The notes beneath the pieces were generated by a model. It searched no databases. It was not told where the DNA came from and saw only the letters and a list, made by a program, of their open reading frames with translations. Shown here one piece after another: positions 1 through 5,386 of a stretch of DNA of 7,234 nucleotides. The stretch comes from Kiritimatiellia bacterium (lineage in GTDB: Bacteria; Verrucomicrobiota; Kiritimatiellia; B70-G9). The translations under genes were made by a program, and so were the position numbers. Numbering within the stretch: position 1 is the first letter of the stretch; every line of letters starts with the position of its first letter. Location of the stretch: contig DTYT01000130.1 in assembly GCA_012961745.1 (NCBI GenBank), forward strand, positions 1-7,234, read 5' to 3'.

Positions 1-804
1 AGCTTGCTCAAACATGTCGCGCACCCGGGAAGCTCCAACACCCACAAACATCTCGACGAAATCGGAACCGCTGATACTGAAAAACGGTACCTGCGCCTCC
101 CCTGCAATTGCCCGCGCCAACAGGGTCTTTCCAGTACCCGGCGGACCAATCAACAAGACTCCTTTCGGTATGCGCCCTCCCAACCGCTGGAATCTCGCCG
201 GATCCTTCAGAAATTCAACAATCTCCTGCACCTCTTCCTTGGCTTCCTCAATCCCCGCCACGTTGCTGAAGGTAATCTGGTCCCGGTCACGGTTCAGCAG
301 TCGTGCGCGACTCTTGCCGAAGCTGAGGGCGCCCTTGCCGGCGATCCGCATCTGACGCACGAAAAGGAAATACAGCAGCGCGGCAAACAGGAGGAAAGGT
401 ATTGCACCCGATACGATCTGCCAAACATATGGATTTTGGGTCCGAAACTCAAAGGCCACCCCGCGCTCGCGCAGCCATCGGGGAAGGTCGTCGGTCATGA
501 TAACGTCCACCCGGAACTGCTTCGGCTTGCCGCTGCGCGGATCAATCTCCACCAGTTCCCCCCGGATGTACTGCACGCCGGAAAGTTCATTGACGATCTC
601 GCAACTGCGAACTTTCCCCTGCTCCACCAGCTCCACGAAATCCGGATTGAACGGTATCCGGCGCGACCGCTCATGTCCCCGGGAAAAGGACTGGAACAAG
701 AAAACGAACGCCACCAGCAGGAGCAGCCACGTCAGCAGCCCCCTCATGGGGCTCCCCGGAGGGATTTTCCGTTCCTTATCCTCAATCTCCCGCTGAGAGG
801 TCAT
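1..804 (-). CDS. ftsH: ATP-dependent zinc metalloprotease FtsH, N-terminal part (cut by window edge)
   Basis: FtsH is an inner-membrane AAA+ protease that extracts and degrades membrane and short-lived cytosolic proteins as a hexamer. The 268 visible codons hold a short cytosolic N-terminus, TM1 at about residues 22-40, a periplasmic domain at about 41-128, TM2 at about 130-149, the FtsH linker (GKGALSFGKSRAR, from about 156), the start of the AAA module (TFSNVAGIEEAKEE), Walker A GPPGTGKT at 220-227 and the pore-loop motif MFVGVG at 252-257, ending in RVRDMFEQA. Walker B, the second region of homology and the HExxH zinc site lie outside the window; full-length family members are usually about 600-700 residues. 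The start at 804 is the first ATG after an in-frame stop at 826-828 and has GAAGG nine bases upstream. Met20 is an alternative start just before TM1. The gene is divergent from the membrane-protein gene at 955. Identity is very secure; the exact start is less so. Confidence 0.97.
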   Translation of the reverse strand, partial: MTSQREIEDKERKIPPGSPMRGLLTWLLLLVAFVFLFQSFSRGHERSRRIPFNPDFVELVEQGKVRSCEIVNELSGVQYIRGELVEIDPRSGKPKQFRVDVIMTDDLPRWLRERGVAFEFRTQNPYVWQIVSGAIPFLLFAALLYFLFVRQMRIAGKGALSFGKSRARLLNRDRDQITFSNVAGIEEAKEEVQEIVEFLKDPARFQRLGGRIPKGVLLIGPPGTGKTLLARAIAGEAQVPFFSISGSDFVEMFVGVGASRVRDMFEQA

Positions 805-850
805 AGCATCATGCCTTCGCCCTGCTCACCGTACCCCCCCCGACCGCCTT

Positions 851-865
851 TTCCGTATCGCGGAA
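851..865. repeat. Inverted repeat TTCCG-N5-CGGAA, operator-like
   Basis: This is a perfect 5+5 dyad with a 5-base centre (TATCG). It lies immediately downstream of the candidate ftsH -10, where a repressor site would act. A short dyad like this can arise by chance in a GC-rich region, so regulatory function is inference. Confidence 0.3.
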
Positions 866-866
866 T

Positions 867-895
867 AAGTTAGCACCCGATGTATACCTTTGCAA
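867..895 (-). promoter_or_regulatory. Candidate ftsH promoter (extended -10 type)
   Basis: On the minus strand the -35 is TTGCAA (890-895) and the -10 is TAACTT (867-872) with a 17-base spacer and TGC directly before the -10. Transcription would begin near 860, giving an ftsH leader of about 55 bases. The matches are partial and the call rests mainly on spacing, the TGn element and position; the true promoter could be elsewhere in the region. Confidence 0.28.
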
Positions 896-954
896 AGCGT
901 TTGCCCGGAAGCACGCTTGTACCTCATCCGTCTGCACGCTAGCATCACCCCGCC

Positions 955-2700
955 ATGAGCATACGCGCCGTCCAGCAGGCCCTTGCCCGGCGATTTCCTC
1001 CCTCCGCGCGCCGGTCGGTGCTTATGGCACTCCTTATTGCGGACCTCCTGATCCTCGCATTCCACGCGCGGGTATACTACGATTGGTGGTGGCAGATGGC
1101 CAATGGCCGCCACTGGTGGGAAACACACCGGATCCTGCGCACCGATCCCTTCACCTTTACGGTGCGCGGACATCCCTATATCGACAAGTACTGGCTGTCG
1201 GAGATCCTTCTGTACCCGGTCTTTGCACGCTGGGGATTCGCAGGCGCGGCCGTGATCCATGCCCTCCTCCTGCTGGGAATGGGAGCAGGTGCCTGGCGTC
1301 TTGCAAGGCGGGGCCGTCTTGACCTTTTCCTGCTGCTGAGCCCGCCGGCATTGATTCTCATCGAACAACGCAGTTCTCTGCGGATCTATCTGTTCAGTTA
1401 CCTCATCCTGCCCGCCTTCCTGGCGGAGGCATGGAATCAGTTCGTGCTCCGGCAGAGGCCCAGTCCGAAAGGTGTTGCCCGGCTCTGCGCCCTGGAAGCG
1501 CTCTGGACAAACCTTCACACCGCATTCCTCTGGGGATGGCTGATCACGGGGCTGCTCGGCATCACCGGCCGCGCCCGGAATATTGAGCGGCGGCTGAAGC
1601 CGTTGCTGATGCGAAGCACTGTGGTCGCGGCCGCCACCGCCCTGGTAACAGCCGCATCCCTGCTCAACCCCTATGGTCCGGCCCTGGTGTGGGACGCGGT
1701 CGCCGGAGCATTCAACGCAGCCCTTCGCAGCCCCTCGGTGGAATGGGTCGGCCTGTTCCGGCTGGCGACACCCCTGACCCTGCTGGCCTGGGCCGTGCTC
1801 CTGGCGGGATCTGCGGTCCTAATCTCCAGATCCCGCTACCGTCTGCCAGCGCTCTCCCTACTGGGTCTCGCAGTGCTGATGAATGCGAATGCCTACCGGC
1901 ATATCGGGACTTTTGCGATAGTGGCGGTCTGTCTCGTGCAACTAACGCGAGAATCTCCGCAATCGGGGGGCACCTGCCACCTCTCGGTACGGAGGACGTT
2001 GGGTATCGCAGTACCGCTCCTCCTTTTCTTCATACTGGTATGCAGCAACCGGCTTTTCCATATTCAGCGCGAGCTGAAGAGATTCGGGCTCGGCCCGATT
2101 ACCAGCGAGCTGCCGGTGGATGCCGCCTCATTCGTGGCCAGGGTGGGGCTCAGGGGCAACTTCATCAATGACTGGCCGTACGGCGGGTATCTGATCTGGC
2201 GGCTGTGGCCGCGAGTATTGATCGCCGCTGACGGGCGAACCGCTCCGTTTCCCGAAGAACTGCACCGCCGGCTTGCAAAGTTTTACGACGGCGACATTTC
2301 AGCGGCTGAAGAACTCATGAGGGAACATGACATCACCGGCGTATTCGTCCCCTGGAACTGCGGTTCGACTACCAGCCGCCTCGCTCGTGACCCCTTCTGG
2401 GACTGTCTCTTCATCGGCCCCCATTCCACGGTGTGGGTGGCCAGACCGGTTGTCGAATCGCGGGGTCTCGCCCACTACCGGTTAACCTCCGCCCGGGCCC
2501 ATGACCTGGTGATCCGGTCACCACAGCAGGCATACAGGGAGGATCCCTGGCTGACTTATCCCACCGCTCTCTTCCGCCGGGGGTTTGTGTTGCTCTGCCT
2601 CGGACAAATTGCCGCCGCCCAGGAACAATTTGCGGTCCTGCAGCAGGTCGCACCACGGTCCCCCCTTACACGCCGACTCGCTCAGCTGATGAAGCCTTGA
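955..2700 (+). CDS. Polytopic membrane protein of uncharacterised GT-C-glycosyltransferase-like family
   Basis: This 581-residue protein has roughly ten hydrophobic segments between residues 21 and 363 and a soluble C-terminal third. Recognisable motifs are a post-TM1 loop YYDWWWQMANG (41-51), DPFTFT (64-69), DKYWLSEILLYP (77-88), ALWTNLHTAFLWG (182-194), LLNPYG (236-241), an EW pair (263-264), NDWPYGGYLIW (405-415) and DGR (426-428). This pattern recurs in large unnamed membrane proteins of several Gram-negative phyla. The aspartate just after TM1 recalls GT-C enzymes that take sugar from a polyprenyl-phosphate donor, but I cannot show a catalytic residue. Residues about 530-575 look like a helical, TPR-like repeat. 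ATG 955 is the first in-frame ATG after a stop at 940-942. It has no visible Shine-Dalgarno, and Met24 (1024) has none either. The polyprenyl synthase starts 76 bases downstream on the same strand. The reading frame is certain; the function is not. Confidence 0.85.
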   Translation: MSIRAVQQALARRFPPSARRSVLMALLIADLLILAFHARVYYDWWWQMANGRHWWETHRILRTDPFTFTVRGHPYIDKYWLSEILLYPVFARWGFAGAAVIHALLLLGMGAGAWRLARRGRLDLFLLLSPPALILIEQRSSLRIYLFSYLILPAFLAEAWNQFVLRQRPSPKGVARLCALEALWTNLHTAFLWGWLITGLLGITGRARNIERRLKPLLMRSTVVAAATALVTAASLLNPYGPALVWDAVAGAFNAALRSPSVEWVGLFRLATPLTLLAWAVLLAGSAVLISRSRYRLPALSLLGLAVLMNANAYRHIGTFAIVAVCLVQLTRESPQSGGTCHLSVRRTLGIAVPLLLFFILVCSNRLFHIQRELKRFGLGPITSELPVDAASFVARVGLRGNFINDWPYGGYLIWRLWPRVLIAADGRTAPFPEELHRRLAKFYDGDISAAEELMREHDITGVFVPWNCGSTTSRLARDPFWDCLFIGPHSTVWVARPVVESRGLAHYRLTSARAHDLVIRSPQQAYREDPWLTYPTALFRRGFVLLCLGQIAAAQEQFAVLQQVAPRSPLTRRLAQLMKP

Positions 2701-2745
2701 TCTGTGGACACTACCCGTATCTTTTCTTGACCCGCTGCACTGACG

Positions 2746-2776
2746 CGCCATCCTCTCCTGAAGGAGAGGTACGGCG
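2746..2776 (+). promoter_or_regulatory. Leader hairpin enclosing the Shine-Dalgarno of the polyprenyl synthase gene
   Basis: CCTCTCC (2752-2758) pairs perfectly with GGAGAGG (2763-2769) around a TGAA loop. Below a small internal loop, CGCC (2746-2749) can pair with GGCG (2773-2776), whose last base touches the ATG at 2777. The ribosome-binding sequence AAGGAGAGG is entirely in the loop and 3' arm, so the folded leader would hide it. No T-run follows, which argues against an intrinsic terminator. Whether this structure is regulated (by temperature, translation or a ligand) or is simply opened by ribosomes is unknown. Confidence 0.5.
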
Positions 2777-3892
2777 ATGCATCACGGGAATCTCCAGGAG
2801 TACCGCGCCCGCCTGAAGGACGAGCTCGCGCCACTGTTTCAAAGCCTGCGTGATCGCATTCCCGATGAGCCGGAGGGGTTCCGGCCGGCAACCCTCGCCT
2901 ATCTCGACCGGGGTGGGAAACTCCTCCGCCCCGCGCTCGTATGCCTGGCCGCGGGAGCCTGTGGTGGAGACGAGGCTGCCCAGCGCGCTTTGCCCATCGC
3001 GGCCGCCGTGGAGATACTTCACGCCATGACGCTGGTCCATGACGATATTATTGACGATGATCCTGAGCGCCATGGGGGACCGTCGGTCCACGCCATCTTT
3101 GGGCAGCAGGCGAAGGCCAGGGCGAATAGCAAGCTCCATCCGCCTCCTCCCCTCTATGGAAAGAGTATGGCCATTCTCGCCGGGGATGTGTTGCATGCCG
3201 CCGCGGTGTGGATGGCGCTCGAACATGCTCCGCGACGCGGCGTTCCGCCGCAGGTTGTAAATGCCATTGTTACCCGGATGGAAGGGGACCTGTTCCCGGC
3301 CCTGATAGCCGGCCAGGCGCTGGACACGTGGCTGGGGACCATTCCCCTGCAGGACCTCGTCCGGTGGGAGATACAGAAAATCTCGCGGATGGCCCGACGG
3401 ATAAACGAGCTCAAGACCGCCCGCCTGCTGTCGTTTGCAGCCTACGCCGGCGCCCTGATCGGGTTGCGGAAAACGGACGGCCGGCATTCCTGGGTTCGCC
3501 GCCTGGCAGCTTTCGGCTCGCAATGTGGCTTGGCTTTCCAGATTCGGGATGACGTTCTCGGTATTGTGGGTGACAGCCGTCGGCTGGGAAAACCGGTTGG
3601 TTCCGATATTCGTGAAGGCAAGAAGACCTTATTGCTGTCCTGCGTATTGGCAGTCGTAAGCGGTCAGGAAAGACGGCATCTGGTCGCACGCTACGGTGCG
3701 GCCGACTGCGACCAGCAGACAGCGGAAGAGCTACGCTCAATAATCATACGGTCAGGCTGTGTAGAAAAACTGAGCCATCAAGCGGCCCGGATTCTCTCGC
3801 GTGCGAAAACGGAGCTCCGGATTTTCCCCGCCTCTTCCTACCGGCGGCTCCTTTCGGAATGGGCCGACTATGTGGCGGCGCGGCGTTACTGA
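2777..3892 (+). CDS. Polyprenyl (geranylgeranyl/oligoprenyl) diphosphate synthase
   Basis: This enzyme condenses isopentenyl diphosphate onto an allylic diphosphate to make trans-prenyl chains used for quinone tails, carotenoid-type lipids or other isoprenoids. Visible motifs are GGKLLRP (46-52), the first aspartate-rich motif DDIIDDD (89-95), GQ (179-180), KTA (213-215), the second motif QIRDDVLGIVGD (255-266) and the SDIREGKKT substrate-binding segment (276-284). The second motif is DDxxG rather than DDxxD, a variant I recall from other functional synthases. Met84, five residues before the first motif, is neither the aromatic of short-chain enzymes nor the alanine of long-chain ones, so product length is open. 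At 371 residues it is longer than the usual 300-340. About 19 extra residues, including HPPPP, lie between FG (108-109) and AILAGD (132-137), and the GQ-to-KTA stretch also looks long. ATG 2777 has AAGGAGAGG upstream. The gene ends in three consecutive in-frame stops. It is downstream of and co-directional with the membrane protein. Confidence 0.93.
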   Translation: MHHGNLQEYRARLKDELAPLFQSLRDRIPDEPEGFRPATLAYLDRGGKLLRPALVCLAAGACGGDEAAQRALPIAAAVEILHAMTLVHDDIIDDDPERHGGPSVHAIFGQQAKARANSKLHPPPPLYGKSMAILAGDVLHAAAVWMALEHAPRRGVPPQVVNAIVTRMEGDLFPALIAGQALDTWLGTIPLQDLVRWEIQKISRMARRINELKTARLLSFAAYAGALIGLRKTDGRHSWVRRLAAFGSQCGLAFQIRDDVLGIVGDSRRLGKPVGSDIREGKKTLLLSCVLAVVSGQERRHLVARYGAADCDQQTAEELRSIIIRSGCVEKLSHQAARILSRAKTELRIFPASSYRRLLSEWADYVAARRY

Positions 3893-3920
3893 TAGTGACC
3901 TGATGCGAATATCCCCGCCT
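3893..3920. other. Convergent intergenic gap of 28 bases
   Basis: The polyprenyl synthase and the response-regulator gene end tail to tail here. The TGA of the synthase (3890-3892) is followed directly by in-frame TAG (3893-3895) and TGA (3896-3898). I see no GC-rich stem with a T-run in either direction, so no intrinsic terminator can be called. Transcripts may run into each other or end by Rho. Confidence 0.6.
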
Positions 3921-5288
3921 CTACTTTTCGGGCTCCGGCAGCTTGCGGTACAGCGTCGCCAGGCTGATATTCAGAGCCTTGGCGGCCTTCTCTTTGTCTC
4001 CCCCCATTTTCTGCAGTACCTGCATCAGGTACTCCTTCTCCTTGGCACGGAGAAAGGCCTTCAGCGACGTACCCCGGAAATCCTGGACCGGGGTGCCACT
4101 GCCCACTGCCGAAAGGTCAACCGCGCTGACGATCTTCGCCGGAAGGTCGTCCTTCGTTATGCGGTTCCCCTTCGCGAAGGTCACCGCATGGCGAATCGCA
4201 TTCTCCAGCTCCCGCACGTTGCCGGGCCAGCCATAGCGCTCGAGTACGAGCTGGGCGTCACGCTCGATCTCGGGAAGCGGCTTGCCTTCCCCCACTTCCT
4301 GCCGCAGCATGTGGTATACTAGTGGCATTATATCTTCGGGCCGCTGCCTCAGCGGAGCTATCTCGATCGGGATAACACTCAACCGATAGTAGAGGTCTTC
4401 CCGGAACTTCCCCTCCTCAATCAGCTTCTCCAGCGGAGTATTGGTTGCTGCCAGGACGCGCACGTCCACCGCGATCGTTTCCGTACCGCCTACCCGGCGG
4501 ATTTCTTTCTCCTGCAGAGCACGCAGCAGTTTGCCCTGAATGCTTAGCGGCATGGATCCGATTTCGTCCAGGAGCAACGTGCCCCCGCTGGCCACCTCGA
4601 ACAGTCCTTCCTTGTTGGCCGTAGCTCCCGTAAAAGCTCCCTTCACGTGCCCGAAAAGCTCGGATTCCAGCAACGGCTCCGGCAAGGCGGCGCAATTGAT
4701 CGGCACGAATTTGTTCTTCTTGCGCTTGCTGTGTGCGTGAATCGCCTTCGCCACCAGCTCCTTCCCGGTACCGCTTTCTCCTATAATCAGTACCGTGGCA
4801 TCCGTATGGGCAACACGCTCGATCATCTCGCATACCTTACGCATCGCCGGGCTTTCAGCCACAATGTTCTCAAAACGATACCGGGCTTCCAGCTTGGCCT
4901 TCAGATCCACGTTCTCCTTCACCGCCGTAGAGTACTCCAGAGCCCTCTGTACGGTGATCAGCAGCTCGTCGACCTTGAACGGTTTCGTGACGTAGTCGAA
5001 CGCCCCCTGTTTCATCGCCTCCACCGCGGTCTCCACAGAGCCGTAGGCGGTTATCATGATAACCGCCATCTGCGGCTGCTCCTTTCGAGCCACACGCAAC
5101 AGCTGCATACCGTCCATGTCCGCCATGCGGATATCCGATATCATCAAGTCAAACTCGGCGGCGGAAAGAAGTTCCCTTCCCTTCGCACCCCCTAACGCCG
5201 GTGTCACCTCGTGCCCTTCCGCTTTGAGCAATGTGCTCAATACACTCAAAATGCTGGGTTCATCATCCACCAAAAGAATCTTCGCCAT
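3921..5288 (-). CDS. Sigma-54-dependent response regulator, NtrC family
   Basis: This is a cytosolic transcription activator that, once phosphorylated by a sensor kinase, forms an ATPase ring and opens sigma-54 RNA polymerase promoters. The receiver domain (about 3-115) has the acidic pair D8/D9, the phospho-acceptor D52, T80 and K102. The AAA+ domain (about 141-375) has Walker A GESGTGKE (170-177), the sigma-54 loop GAFTGA (217-222), Walker B LLLDEI (238-243) and FREDLYYRL (295-303). A Fis-type helix-turn-helix closes the protein (about 418-450, GGDKEKAAKALNISLATLYRKL). All key residues are intact and 455 residues is the normal family length. ATG 5288 has GGGAGG six bases upstream (5295-5300), an excellent ribosome-binding site. 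No histidine kinase is in the window, so the partner is unknown. The gene follows lpxB in the same direction after 98 bases. The targets cannot be named from sequence alone. Confidence 0.96.
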   Translation of the reverse strand: MAKILLVDDEPSILSVLSTLLKAEGHEVTPALGGAKGRELLSAAEFDLMISDIRMADMDGMQLLRVARKEQPQMAVIMITAYGSVETAVEAMKQGAFDYVTKPFKVDELLITVQRALEYSTAVKENVDLKAKLEARYRFENIVAESPAMRKVCEMIERVAHTDATVLIIGESGTGKELVAKAIHAHSKRKKNKFVPINCAALPEPLLESELFGHVKGAFTGATANKEGLFEVASGGTLLLDEIGSMPLSIQGKLLRALQEKEIRRVGGTETIAVDVRVLAATNTPLEKLIEEGKFREDLYYRLSVIPIEIAPLRQRPEDIMPLVYHMLRQEVGEGKPLPEIERDAQLVLERYGWPGNVRELENAIRHAVTFAKGNRITKDDLPAKIVSAVDLSAVGSGTPVQDFRGTSLKAFLRAKEKEYLMQVLQKMGGDKEKAAKALNISLATLYRKLPEPEK

Positions 5289-5309
5289 CTCTATCCTCCC
5301 GGCGGGTAC

Positions 5310-5323
5310 GCGATTTCAATCGC
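5310..5323 (-). repeat. Short perfect inverted repeat in the response-regulator leader
   Basis: On the minus strand GCGATT and AATCGC flank a GA centre, so RNA could form a 5-bp stem with a TGAA loop 21 bases before the start codon. It does not cover the Shine-Dalgarno at 5295-5300. It is too short and lacks a T-run for a terminator. A role as a DNA site or a weak RNA structure is inference. Confidence 0.3.
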
Positions 5324-5345
5324 TCTACACATTACCCTAACCCGT

Positions 5346-5376
5346 AACATACGCGGCGTAAACTGAATTTTCTCAA
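5346..5376 (-). promoter_or_regulatory. Candidate promoter of the response-regulator gene
   Basis: On the minus strand TTGAGA (5371-5376; 5/6 to consensus) is followed after 19 bases by TATGTT (5346-5351; 4/6). The spacer is longer than optimal. If it works, transcription starts near 5339, giving a leader of about 50 bases. I see no sigma-54 type TGGC-N8-TTGC element here. Confidence 0.25.
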
Positions 5377-5380
5377 ATTC
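5365..5380. repeat. AT-rich palindrome GAATTT-N4-AAATTC, operator-like
   Basis: This perfect 6+6 inverted repeat with a 4-base centre lies seven to 22 bases beyond the lpxB stop, in a notably AT-rich patch of an otherwise GC-rich window. It overlaps the candidate -35 of the response-regulator gene. It is too AT-rich to be a typical intrinsic terminator, so a DNA-binding site for a regulator, possibly the gene's own product, is the better reading. That is inference. Confidence 0.35.
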
Positions 5381-5386
5381 GACAAA

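Larger units (their letters stand above)
805..954. promoter_or_regulatory. Divergent intergenic region between ftsH and the membrane-protein gene
   Basis: This 150-base stretch must hold the start signals for both flanking genes. On the minus strand TTGCAA (890-895) and TAACTT (867-872) are 17 bases apart, and the -10 is preceded by a TGC extended -10 element, giving a weak sigma-70 candidate for ftsH. Each hexamer matches consensus only partly (4/6 and 3/6). A perfect dyad TTCCG-N5-CGGAA (851-865) would sit at the predicted ftsH transcription start. AAGCGT (895-900) and ACGCTT (913-918) form a second, looser inverted repeat across the -35. A run of eight C (834-841), eight G in the ftsH leader, follows. 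I could not assign a convincing plus-strand promoter. No small ORF here has supporting features. Confidence 0.4.

Noticed and set aside
826..1518. Minus-strand open frame of 230 codons opposite the membrane-protein gene
   Set aside because: It lies antisense to well-supported codons, has a composition typical of a GC-rich shadow frame and shows no recognisable motif.
2727..2754. TTGACC as the -35 of a promoter for the polyprenyl synthase
   Set aside because: No sequence resembling a -10 lies at 16-18 bases downstream.
2752..2769. Hairpin read as a transcription terminator of the membrane-protein gene
   Set aside because: No T-run follows and the 3' arm is the Shine-Dalgarno of the next gene, so a translational role fits better.
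2711..3523. Minus-strand open frame of 270 codons opposite the polyprenyl synthase
   Set aside because: The plus-strand frame carries all the synthase motifs; the antisense frame is rich in Arg/Gly/Pro and has no domain pattern.
3548..3574. DDxxG second motif taken as an inactivated prenyl synthase
   Set aside because: The first two aspartates and all other motifs are intact, and I recall this variant from functional synthases.
3801..4322. Plus-strand open frame of 173 codons across the convergent junction
   Set aside because: It overlaps the ends of two clear genes in other frames and shows no family motif.
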